Assembly: GCA_001414485.1 (NCBI GenBank)
Contig: LLEY01000178.1
Location: 1-64,000 of the forward strand
Direction of reading: 5' to 3'
Length of the DNA stretch: 64,000 bases
From: Calycina herbarum
Lineage: Eukaryota; Ascomycota; Leotiomycetes; Helotiales; Pezizellaceae
Part shown: piece after piece, positions 13,801-24,215 of the stretch
How positions within the stretch are numbered: position 1 is the first letter of the stretch
How the letters are laid out: every line of letters starts with the position of its first letter
The notes under the pieces: model-generated
Told to the model about the DNA's origin: nothing
The model's input: only the letters and a program-made list of their open reading frames with translations
Database searches by the model: none
Position numbers and translations under genes: made by a program

Positions 13801-15600
13801 GTCACCTTATAGGCTAATCGCTCTATACCTTTTACTAACGAAGCGATTGTCTAGAAAATAGGTGTTAGCGAGCTTCCTTAGTAACGAGTAATACGATCTT
13901 TAATAAGAGTTGATTATAAAAGAGCTTTAGAAGGGTTACGAGGAGTCTAGGAGACCTAAGAGGTAGCGTCGGCAGAGGGGGGTCTGGTAGGTATAGGAGT
14001 CTATAACTTAATATTAAGCTTTAAGATTATAGTCTAGGGTTCTAGAGGTACTAGACCAGCTCTACGGAACCTAGCTTTGGCGTTTTAGGTTGTTATTAAC
14101 TAGTTATAGGCTATATAAAACGTAAGAAAGAACTCGACCTTAGTAATATAGTTTATATAAGCTTTAATAAAGGTCTCGATTTAACGCCTGTATATGTGTT
14201 TAAGAATACTAAAACACCTAACGTTAAGTAGCTAGGTTAGATAAGACGAATAAGGAGGTAGACAAAGAGTAATAATATTATATAACTTATAATACTCTTA
14301 GAATACTGCTGATTTATAACTCTTATACCTATCTAGAACTAATATTCGATATAGCTCTTTTATATAACTACGAGTATACTTATCGAAGTGTTCTAGCTAT
14401 TCTAAGCCTGTCTTATTATTAGTCTATCTATTACTAGTTGGTTTAATAACCTAGTTATTAGGAAGACCGCCCTTAGTATACTAACTAGTAAGGTGATTTT
14501 TCTCTTAAACTACTAAGAATAAAGAGATACTTAAACCCTCTCTATTAATATAGACAATTGCTATAGCCTATTCCCGATTGCCTAGCTAGACAGCCTTGCC
14601 TCTGCTACGTTGATTAGCGTGTATAACAACTATTCTAGCGTAGATAACACCTATTATAAAACTAGTCTTATTAAAGTTATAGAAATCGTAGTCTTAGATC
14701 CTATATTTCGCCTATATATTCTCTACTAGTTGAAACTATGCGCTAATTAGCTTAGGATCTTCGTATAAGGCCCTTTAGAAATCGTAAACGCGATTAAAAC
14801 GCGTCTTTAGTTCTAGACGTCGTTGTATAAATCGTTGTACCTAGTTCTTTCTAACGCGTTATCCTCTATATAACTCGAGTATATAATTTGCTATATCTTC
14901 TACACTACCTAGCTAGGGCGTAAATCCTCTCGTATCTAGATCAAGTATATTTTAAATAATCACCTCCTCTTCTATTATAGTTATTTTATAATTTACTAGC
15001 CGGTGTTTACTAAGAGTAGTTCGACTAGCTATTCTATCGGTAAGTGTAGAATAAGGGACTCTATATAGCTTCGTAGCTTTACTACGGTTTATTCGTTTAG
15101 ATGATTGAATAGCTTCGATAGCTAGGATAATTCGAGCTTCTTAGGTTTGAGATTCTATTAGGTAGTTGTTAAGAAAACGCGTGTTAAAGTTAAAGGTAGT
15201 AAGATAGGGAAAAAATTCACAAGGTTCTAATAATCACGAGGTCCTGGTATACTACGTTAGACTATTTAAAATTAAACAAGTTAAGAGACCTTTAAATTAT
15301 AAATTAGTATTACTAAAGATAATAAACATCTATTTAGTATTCTATATATTCTTACTTAAACTAGTACTACTAAGGGCACTACTAGCCCTATTTATAGAAA
15401 TTTAACTAGTTAATCTAAACGCTGAATACGAAGTTAAAAGAATTCTTAACTATAAGATTATTAGAGGTAAGATTAAATACTTAATTAAATAGTTAGATTA
15501 CCTATACTTAGAAAACACTTAAGAACCTAGAAAAAATATTAACTAGTACTTAGAGGAACTTTAGGACTTCTACTATTAAAACCTAAAGTTGCCTATATTA
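10900..15600 (+). pseudogene. gypsy B pol with C-terminal chromodomain (RIP-inactivated, interrupted)
   Basis: The reverse transcriptase signature YLDNILIF is at about 11970-12000. The frame then jumps from the end of the palm domain into RNase H (KELLTIVLALEYWRIYL) at about 12025. Element D has about 0.5 kb more at this junction, which shows an internal deletion in B. Integrase follows and is split at 13397 by a Fot1/pogo element. The C-terminus, about 15423-15590, encodes EYEVKRILNYKIIRGKIKYL and then WLDY, EN and EPRKN, which is a chromodomain. Chromodomains in chromoviruses steer integration to heterochromatin, in keeping with this nest. Confidence 0.82.
13397..15257 (-). mobile_element. 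Fot1/pogo-type DNA transposon, copy 1
   Basis: A 1861-bp DNA element flanked by the TA duplication (13395-13396 and 15258-15259). Its inverted ends of about 50 bp begin ACGTAGTATACTAGGACC and contain two copies of the motif TTAGAACCTCG or close variants. The transposase is on the minus strand: near 14600-14700 it reads DYDFYNFNKTSFIIGVIYAR, the pogo/Fot1 DDE region around the first catalytic Asp (NFDETGFxxG in the family, D and E changed by mutation), followed by the conserved GNRE region. Size and TA target fit Flipper and Fot1, both about 1.8-1.9 kb. Inactivated by RIP. It sits in the integrase of element B. Confidence 0.88.
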
Positions 15601-15604
15601 GATA

Positions 15605-16093
15605 ATCGATAGAGAAGACCTCGAGGAAGCTAGGATCGAGACCTAGGTCGAAGACGAGGTCGGAAGCGGTAGGGGTAGAGTAGGCAGCTAGCTTAGCAGC
15701 CTTCTCTCTTCTTTCCTTCTCTTCTTTTTCTTTTTCCTTCTTCTTCTTAGCCTTATCTAGCTTCTAAAGAGTGCTAAGTCCTCGACGAAGCATCTGTTGT
15801 TCTCGCTTGTTAAGAAGACGTTGCTACGCTCGAAGACGGAGAACCTTTGATATTACTTCCTACTAGGCCTGAAAGGCTTTTTCTTAGGCCTAATAGACCG
15901 TCTCCTCCTCGACCCGTAGACGGCGTTTCTACGTATTAAGAGATTCCTATTTAAAAATTAAGAATATTTAATTTTACTTCTTAATATTATAAGTTTTACT
16001 CTTCCTAGTATACTTAGAACATTTCTTACCCCTAGTAATAGATATATATCGACGACTAGACATAGAAGTAAGACAGCGAGTATAAGAGGACAT
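15605..16093 (-). pseudogene. Antisense accessory ORF of gypsy B
   Basis: On the strand opposite gag-pol, between the chromodomain and the 3' LTR, a frame starts with ATG at 16093 (MSSYTRCLTSMSSRRYISIT...) and runs about 160 codons. It is basic at first (KKCSKYTRKSKTYNIK), then a long charged, probably coiled-coil stretch (KAKKKKEKEKEERKEREE). Only stops explainable as former CAA/CAG/CGA codons interrupt it, so it was once a continuous gene. Element A carries the homologous frame in the same relative place. I recall reports of an extra antisense ORF in Botrytis gypsy-type elements, but I cannot verify the identity. Function unknown; a DNA- or RNA-binding coiled-coil protein is only a guess. 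Confidence 0.6.
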
Positions 16094-16267
16094 TTCAGAT
16101 CCTACTTAATTAATATAGAGAGCGTTATTAATACGATTTTGTTTTAATTTATCTTCTATAGATAGTGTTATTAAAAACATTATAGTAAGAGAGGGCCGCT
16201 AGCCTTCTAACGGTATTTCTTAGGTTATACTTAAGCGTAGGGATATACTAGGCTAAGAAGGGGATAG

Positions 16268-16706
16268 TATTACGAATCACGTATAAGTATATAATAAGTA
16301 AAGACTAGGCAGCGCTCTAACAGATTAAGTACTATTAGAAACCCTTATAAATAAAAAGAGGGATCCTTAGACTAGCTAAGTAATCTATGGATTTCTTTAG
16401 GAAAGAAACATCACGTGACCTAGTCGCCTAAGTCGCTTAAGTCGCCTATTAACTGAAGCGATCAGAGCGAGCGACTAGAGCGATTAGAACAGGAGACTAC
16501 AGTTCTATATAAGACTAGCACGTCTGCTATTAGATAAGAGCTTCGTACTTAACTTTAGTTATTAATCTTATTATCTTATTTAACATCTTTAATATAAGTA
16601 ACGAGTTCACTTCTAAGTAAACAACCCGGCGTATCTATACTTCTTATCTATATACTAACCTTCGAGACTTAGTTATCTTTGTTTAGTTCGTTTAAGTTTC
16701 GTTATA
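16268..16706 (+). repeat. 3' LTR of gypsy B
   Basis: 439-bp partner of 8312-8750. The two differ at scattered C/T and G/A positions, consistent with independent RIP hits. Confidence 0.9.
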
Positions 16707-16711
16707 CCAGA

Positions 16712-16867
16712 GTTCTTACTAACTTATATACTCAGTTAGCTCTTTCTAGAGGGTTCTGCTAAGGGTACTCTCGAAGGTTCTATTACGTCTATACGTTGCT
16801 AAGCGAGGTCACGTGAATACGTCGCTAGAGTACCCTAAGACTTATTCTACAGGTATAACTCTTAATA
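16712..16867 (-). repeat. 3' LTR of gypsy C, second half
   Basis: Continuation of the split LTR (156 bp), matching 21991-22146 and ending cttaata, where the partner ends cttaaca. Confidence 0.88.
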
Positions 16868-19800
16868 TTACCTCTCTTTCTACTCTTAAAGATAGGTGTC
16901 TAGGGCTACTATATTCTCTAACTTAGTAGTAGGTTTCTATATTAGGTTTATATATTCTGTCTATTTAACCTTATACTCGAGTTAAGTACGAGAGCCTTTC
17001 TTTAAGAGCTTCTTTTACTATTAACCTAGTATTCTTTTAACTTACTATTCTATAGTATCGTCTACTAATATTATAAGTAGTTAATTATCGTCTATAATTT
17101 AACTAGGCAGCGGGTCTATAACTGCTAGCCTTAATAAGTCTATATTAAAGATATTATAAATACTAGGTAGAGTGTCTAGCTTATATATAGATAGGCTAAT
17201 AACCTTAATAACTATAAACTTAGCAGATCGAGTATCTAGTTTCTTACTAGCTCTATCTGTCTGTATATTCTATAAGCTTAAGTAAACCTTATCTCTAACC
17301 TTATATATAGAAGCAGTATTCCGTAAACGATTTGCTTAAGTCTCCTAGTCTTATTATACTCTTACTATTAATAATTATACCTATTCTATAATAGCCTTAA
17401 TCTTTGCTACTATTACTTCGCTCTTTTGAATTAGTGTTTTTGTATTTACAGGTACTACGACGTCTATTAAGAGGTCGATAGTCTATAATAGATAGCTATA
17501 GCTAAGTTAGAAGAGGCTTATACCCGTTAATATTAAATCCCGTCTATTAAAAGCTAGCTATACTACTGGCAGCTAGTTAGCCTAGTCGTCCTAAGCTATA
17601 TTAATCTACTGCTGTAGAAGCGTCTTAACTTTAGTATTTACTCGTTCCGTTAACTCGTTAGTTTATAGATAGAAGGCTATAGAGATCCGTTGTTTAATTC
17701 GTAAGAAGTTATAAAGCGTCTTCTATACTTGTCTAATGAATTACAGACCTCTATTAGACACTATTACTCTTAGTAGTCTATATAAGCTATAGTATATAGT
17801 AATAAATAAGTAAGTAAATTCCTCTGATAATATAGTCGAGTTATAGGCTATAAGGAGCACCTCTTTACTTAAACAGTCTATAAACACTACTATTATATTA
17901 GAGCCTTTACTTATAAGTAGTAGTCTAATAAAGTCGATAGAGATCTCCTACTATTGCTACTTAGGAATTAGTAAGAGACGAAGCAGGCCTTGTTTACGAT
18001 CTCTCTAGACCTTAGTACGTCTATAAACTCTATAGTTATAGATAAACTACTTAACTATAGTCTATAGGTTTAGCTAGAAGAACTCTCTTAAGACTATTAT
18101 AATTGTCCTATTCTTACTAGGATAGCCTGTAAGTGTAGAATCATAGAGTTCCTATATAATTATAGTCTATAGCAGCTAATAGTTAGAGACCTATAATCTA
18201 CCTCTAAACTGTAAATCACTGTTCTTATTAACTAAGTAGTTAGAGATAGAGACTTTAACTAGAGAAGCGAGGTCTGCTAGAAACACTCTATCTCCTTAGT
18301 AGATAGTGTTTATAAGACGTCTAAAGTCCTTGTTCTATACCTTTCTCTCTTCCTAGAGGTTCCGTAGTTAGTCTATAAACGCTTGCTACGTTACTACGTT
18401 GCTTACTTAATTCCTCCCGTTTATTAACACTAGTACTAGCTATATAGTATTTCCTTGAATTATTCTATCTAGAATTAATTATACTATTCTATAATTAAGG
18501 TGTTTATCTCCCTTCTCTAGGAGGTCCTAGTCTCTTCTTATTAATATATCTAGTAGTTCTCTCTCTTTACCTAGACGGTATTAGATTATTAGATTAAACT
18601 TACTAAGTATTAACTACTACTATATTTGTCTTTTAGACAGTTTATAGACTATTATAAAGTATTTAAGATTCTTATAATCTATAAGTACTATAAACTGTCT
18701 AATACTTTTTAACTCCGCTTCTTATTCCTTAAGGCAACGAATAATAGCTAATAACTCTTTATTATATATTAGGTAATTATATTCAGTAGGTGTGTATTTC
18801 TTTAAGAAGAAGGCTACGGCTTATAAGACGCTATTCTTTACTTAAGAAAGCACGTCTTCTAAGTAATATCTAGAGAAGTCTATCTCTAGGACCGTCTTAT
18901 AATCTAGGTTAAACTAAGCTAGTACTAGGGCCTTTATAAAGGCCTACTTTAACTGTTCGAAGGCTCTATTTACTTCGTCTATCTATTAGAAGGATATATC
19001 CTTTTTAATAAGTTTATAGAGAGAAGCTGTAATCTATAAAAAGTCTTTAATAAACCGTCGATAGAAATTTATAAATCCTAGGAAGCTAAGGACGTCTTTT
19101 GCTGTTATTAGTGCTTTCTAATCTATAATAGTTTATATTTTAGCTAGGTTTATCTATAAACCTTTCCCTGCTTCTATAATAAACCTAAGGTACTTTGTAG
19201 ACTATACTTTAAATTTATACTTATTAATATTAAGCTATAGCTTAGTATCTTAAAGCCTTTATATTACTTTATAGACATGCTCGCGGTGCTAGTTATAGGT
19301 GCTGTCTATAGAGACTAAGACATCGTCGATATATACTAAGACAAAGTCGTCTAAGAACTCTTAAAGTATATAATTAATATACTACTAGAAAGTGCTAGGA
19401 GTATTTATAAGCCTAAAAGGGGTAATAAGCTATTTAAAAAGCCTAAAGCGTGTTTAGAAAGCTGTTTTCTACTTGTCTCCCTTCTTAATTCGTATCTTAT
19501 AAAACGTAGTAATAATATCTATTTTTATAAACTACTTTACTTTTCCGATTTAGTTAAGTATCTCTTAGATTAAGGGTAATAGATAGCGGTTCTTATAGAT
19601 TAACTTATTTAGTACCTAGTAGTTATAATAAAACTATAGGCCTCCTCCTAGCTTCTATATAAAGAGTACTAGCGTAGCTGCTAGAGAGTTACTTACTTAA
19701 ATAAATTCCTTGTCTAGTAGCTTTATTAGAGTTTTATAGAGTATTAACAGCTCGTTCTATAATATATTATAGAGTGGCCTCTATAGAACTGTCTCCTTAG

Positions 19801-21640
19801 ATCCGCTGTCTATCTATAAAAGCTTAATACTATAATTAGTTCCTTATTAGTATACTAGTAACTTATTTACTTCTTTTCTATTAAAAGCTAGGTAGAATTC
19901 TAAACTAATCTAGCTAGGCAGCTTTATCTACAGGTCTATATACTTCTTCTCTACTAACGCTTTACTAATATCTACGAGGCTAGCTAAGAAAACTTGTAGC
20001 TTATGTTTACGATCTATAAGAAAGTAGAAGACGGCCGCGCTTACTTGCTTATAGGAGTAAGACTTTTCTAGCTTACTATAAACTTCTAACCTAGAGTCTT
20101 AGAAGAGTAAGTATCTCTTAGTAGTGTTAAGTAAAGCTTGCTCTTTTCTTAACTAAGATTTTTCTAGAATTATTTTATAGCTCTTAATCTTAGAGACTAT
20201 GTAAGTATAAACCCGTTTCTACTAGTAGCCTCTAATATCTATGTTAAAAGATACTACTTAGGATATAGTATTCTCTAATACTCCTTCTACTAACTATAAA
20301 TGCCTTAGTATAATTTGTATATAAGAGAGCTAATAACGACGGATAAAACAGTCTAAAACAATTCTATAGACTAAATACTCTAAATCTACAAAGGCTTGTA
20401 AAGTAGCTACTCTATTTACTAAAGCTGATATAAGAAGAGGTTTTTTGTCTATATATTCCTACTTAAAATGTCTCTAAGTGTCTATTACTAACAACTCTCT
20501 TCGTTGCCTCTGTCTACGCTTTCTAATAGAAGCTACTAGTTTTCTAAATCTAAGAAGATATTACTGTCTTCTTCTTCTAATTCTAACGCTACCTTCTTAA
20601 CCTCTGTCTTCTGTTTATAGACTGAATCCGCTGTTATAGGTCGCCTTAGTAGTCTATATAGACATTCTTAAATAAAATAACTAGTAGCTCTATAGTAAAG
20701 ACAGCGACTAGTATAAGCACGGTTGCTTTGTTCTTTCTAAGACACCTATTTAGTACGCTTAGTACTAGTTGTTAAGACTTTAGTAGGTGCTAGTTCCTAA
20801 TCTATGCTTTCTACAGATGCCTTATAAGTGACTTTCGGTCTGTTAGTAATATTGCTGCTTATTATCTACTGTGTAGTATCTGTCGAGTGTTTCTAAGAGG
20901 TCTATAGTATTTCTAGGAGAGTCTAGGCCCTAGATCTTAATATTTAAGCTTTATAAGCTCTTAAACAGTCGTCTATTTCTTTAATAATAGAGTAGTAAGA
21001 CTTGAAGTTAGGTTAAGAAGGAACTATAATTATTACCTTAACTAACTTATTACTAAGGATTTAGTTAAGAAACACCTTCTTTATATCGTCTAGCTAAGAT
21101 CCTTCTCTAGACTTTATAAGTAGAGCTTGCTATTCTATAAAGATCTCTAGAAATAGTCTTAAGCCTTAGTAGAAGGATTCTAGCTTTTGTTATACTCTTT
21201 CCTTAGCTTACAAGTCTCTAAATATAAACTCTACTTAATCTAAGAAATTACTACTATTAGCTAGCTCTAGCTTACTCTGTTCCTATACTTATGCTTCTAT
21301 TCTATAGAGCGCCTTACTCTATAGAGATCTGTTAAGTACTTAAAACTAAATATATTTAGTATATTTATAGTAGTCGACTTCGATTTTAGCTTATACTTGT
21401 TATAACTAAGCTTCTAGCTTGTCTAAGTCTCTGTAGAATTCTAGTAGCGAAGGAAGAGATTTCCTAGGTTTATTATTATTATAGACTATCTATAAGCGAG
21501 CTTTCTTATTCTTCTTTTACTTATTCGTAATCCGTAGACGATCGTCCTCTTAAGTAGATATTAACTGATTCTACTGCTTTTAAATATACTATAGGAACTA
21601 GGTAGGTAGCTGATTTAGTATACCGCCTTCTTATAGTTCT
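16868..21640 (-). pseudogene. gypsy C gag-pol (RIP-inactivated)
   Basis: Read right to left. The integrase core is at about 17862-17960. Reverse transcriptase is at about 19300-19700 with YIDD intact at 19304-19350, and upstream residues fit the gypsy palm and finger domains. Stops from CAG, CAA and TGG are frequent, so no long frame survives. Confidence 0.8.
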
Positions 21641-21654
21641 TCTATTATCTATAA

Positions 21655-21888
21655 GTTCTATAAATACTATAAAATAGCTTATAAGTTCTAGTATTACTAT
21701 AAAGGCTCGATATATTCTAGTGTTACTAAAATAGCCTAATATGTTCTAGTGTTACTATAAAGGCCTTTAAGTTCTAGTACTACTAAAATAGTCTAATATA
21801 TTCTAGTATTACTATAAAAGCCTGTTATATTCTAGTGTTACTAAAATAGCCCGATATGTTCTAGTATTACTATAAAGGCCTGTTGTTT
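21655..21888. repeat. 29-bp minisatellite in the leader of gypsy C
   Basis: About eight tandem units with a core ttctagt(g/a)ttact(a/t)(a/t)aa. The ttctag starts are at 21686, 21715, 21744, 21772, 21801, 21830 and 21859, a period of 29 bp (once 28). The array lies just inside the 5' LTR of C, so in the element's leader or extreme 5' gag. Since 29 is not a multiple of three, a coding role is unlikely. There are no spacers, so it is not a CRISPR array. Confidence 0.88.
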
Positions 21889-21904
21889 TTAGAATCGAAT
21901 CTAA

Positions 21905-22146
21905 TATTAGAGCTTATAGTAAGTGCTAATAAATTAAACTATAGAGGCTGTCTATATATAAGAAGATTCGATTATCCTTTCTAAGCTAGAGTTCTTACTA
22001 ACTTATATACTTAGTTAGCTCTTTCTAGAGGGTTCTACTAAGGGTACTCTCGAAGGTTCTATTACGTCTATACGTTGCTAAGCGAGGTCACGTGAATGCG
22101 TCGCTGGAGTACTCTAAGACTTATTCTACAGGTGTAACCCTTAACA
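21905..22146 (-). repeat. 5' LTR of gypsy C
   Basis: Intact 242-bp LTR, from tattagagctt (TGTCAGAGCTT before RIP) to cttaaca, followed by the GTTAT target duplication. Confidence 0.9.
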
Positions 22147-22151
22147 GTTAT

Positions 22152-23560
22152 TACTTATAACTATATATATTATTAAGATAGTTAGATTAACTCTTTATAT
22201 AGTATAAGGACTTTAGAAGTCTAGTTTCTAATTATTAATATATACCTATTAATTTCCTTGTTTAAATATTCTAAAAAAGGCCTAAGTTTCTCTAACTTTA
22301 GAGTCTTTATTCTTAATCTCTCTTTCTAAACTAGAAGATAAATCTAATATTTCTAATAAGCTAGTTAATAGTAGTAATTTATATTATATTTAAGAATGTT
22401 ACTTAGATACCTCTACTAATTATATATTATAATTTTCTTTAAAGAGTAGATTCTTATTATTATTAGTATCTTATATATTATTAAATTCTTTATTATTTTT
22501 AATCTAGGTTCTATATCCTTATATCTTAAGTTCCTTATCTATAAGTTTAATATAATTAGTTAAGGCTATCTATTATTAAATAGTAGTATTAATTTATTTC
22601 TTTCTCTTAGAGTCTTTCTTCTTACTATACTTATTTACTTTATAACTAAGAAGGCTATAGTTATAATATAAGTTCTACTTATATTAACGATTTCGCTCCT
22701 TTTAGGAAAGTCCTCCTTTCTTTAGAAAGGTTTTCTTTTATATAGTATTTGCCTCCTTACTATGTTTAGTATAAGAGTGCTTCTACTTTCCTAATCTCTT
22801 ACTCTTTTCTCTATACTTAGAGTTACTCTTCTTAAATTTATATAAGCAGTTATCTAACTAGATAACTTCTTTAATTATACTTATAATAGTTAAGAACTAT
22901 ATATTTTACTTAGCTATTTCCTTATAGATATATACCTTTAATCCTCTATAGAAGAGTTCTATAAGAGTAATAGTATCTTATTCTAACTTTATTCTATATT
23001 ATTAAAATTGGTTAATATAGTCTATTACTAATCCGGTTTAGTATAACTCTAAAAGCTTATATATAGCTGTTTAGATTACGTCGAAGTCTTCGAAGACTTT
23101 TCTAATAGTTGCCTTAAATCCTCTCTAAGATTTAAATATAATCTTAATTAATTCTATCTTTCTATCTTCTTCCTTATTCTTAAAGAAGTCCTCTAAGTAT
23201 AACTAAGCCTATTCTAACGCTGATCCTCTAAGGTAAGAGATAGCAAAGATAGTTTATAAATTATAATTACCTTTAAACTTATTAGAATTAAAGTTAAAGT
23301 AGATGTCTATTTAGAGAAGAAATAAGTTAAGTTTCTTTTACTTTCTATAATACGTATCTAGTATTTTAACTTTAATAGATTTAAGTGCTTCGACCTTATA
23401 AGGCTTAGAGGCGTCTAGTATACTAACATTGTCGTTGTTCCTAGTTAACTATATACTAGCAGGTGTTCTTCTAGTAGTACTTCTAGAGGTTCCTATAACG
23501 TTAACTTAACTAGTATTTAGACTAGCTATAGCGGGGGTTGCTAAGGCTATAGCGACTGAA
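22152..23560 (-). pseudogene. gypsy A gag (RIP-inactivated)
   Basis: The 5' half of element A, separated from its pol by element C. The minus-strand sequence near 22620-22760 matches the zinc-knuckle region of gag in elements B and D, and the rest runs parallel to B 8760-9860. Full of stops. Confidence 0.75.
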
Positions 23561-23581
23561 CTTCTAAGTAAGTACTTAAAG

Positions 23582-24053
23582 TATAACAAAACTTAAATAA
23601 ACTAAACAAAGATAACTAAGTCTCGAAGGTTAGTATATAGATAAGAAGTATAGATATACTAGGTTATTTACTTAGAAGTGAACTTGTTACTTATATTAAA
23701 GATATTAAATAAGATAATAAGATTAATAACTAAAGTTAAGTATAAAGCTCCTATCTAATAGTAGACGTGCTAGTCTTATATAGAACCTTCGTTCCTAAGT
23801 ACATCGCTTATATCGCTTACATCGCTCGTATCGCTCGTGTCGCTCGCGATTAAGGCGATCAGAGCGATATAGGCGATCACGTTATATAACTACACGTAAC
23901 TTCTAATAGTATTATAATAGTAAGATCCTAAAACCCTCAAATACCTTTCGTACTACTGATTTCCTTCTATATTACCTTCTATTCCCGGATGTTATACCTT
24001 GTCCTATTAGAACGCCGTCTGAACTACTTACTACGCAGCCGTGGTTCGTAATA
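23582..24053 (-). repeat. 5' LTR of gypsy A
   Basis: 472-bp LTR matching 2428-2899, followed by the AATAA duplication at 24054-24058. Confidence 0.9.
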
Positions 24054-24215
24054 AATAAATAGAGAAGAGATATAAGAAGATATAGTAGTTCTTTCTAGCT
24101 AAGTCTTATATCTTAAAAAGCACTTTAGTTTTCAGTTTTCTAAAATAAATAAAGAAAAAAGTATACTTTATAAAAAAAAGTATTAAAAAGAAAGCTTAAT
24201 TCGTAACTTACTATA

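Larger units (their letters stand above)
8312..16706 (+). mobile_element. Chromodomain Ty3/gypsy element B, third level
   Basis: A plus-strand LTR retrotransposon inserted into the LTR of element C. LTRs are 8312-8750 and 16268-16706 (439 bp each). The target duplication is CTAGA (8307-8311) and CCAGA (16707-16711); the single C/T difference is itself a CpA to TpA change, and the other LTR of C shows the unoccupied site. Order: gag with a zinc knuckle (about 9660-9720), protease and reverse transcriptase (YLDNILIF near 11970-12000), RNase H, integrase (split by a DNA transposon), chromodomain (about 15423-15590), and an antisense accessory ORF. About 0.5 kb between reverse transcriptase and RNase H is missing compared with element D. 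All coding parts carry RIP stops. Confidence 0.92.
8226..22146 (-). mobile_element. Ty3/gypsy element C, second level of the nest
   Basis: An LTR retrotransposon on the minus strand inserted into A. The target duplication GTTAT is at 8221-8225 and 22147-22151. LTRs are 242 bp: the right (5') LTR is 21905-22146; the left (3') LTR is split by element B into 8226-8311 and 16712-16867, which also sum to 242 bp. Without B the element is about 5.5 kb. The minus strand near 19304-19350 reads VLVYIDDVLVS, the reverse transcriptase YxDD signature, intact here. The integrase core is legible near 17862-17960 (EISIDFI..., then VVFIDCLSKE). This is a different family from A and B by LTR and protein. Confidence 0.92.
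2428..24053 (-). mobile_element. Ty3/gypsy element A, outermost of the left nest
   Basis: An LTR retrotransposon on the minus strand, bounded by LTRs at 2428-2899 and 23582-24053 (472 bp each) and by a 5-bp target duplication AATAA at 2423-2427 and 24054-24058. It is interrupted by element C between 8225 and 22152. Without the nested DNA it measures about 7.7 kb. Pol lies at roughly 3600-8220 and gag at 22152-23560, both riddled with stops. The reverse transcriptase signature is read on the minus strand near 5800-5850, where the bases encode YLDNILIF, a degraded YLDDILIF. LTR sequence, gag and pol are closely related to element B, so A and B are one family. CA/TG depletion shows heavy RIP and no part can be functional. 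Confidence 0.92.

Noticed and set aside
21655..21888. CRISPR-like periodic repeats
   Set aside because: Units abut directly with no spacers, lie inside a retrotransposon leader, and the genome is fungal.
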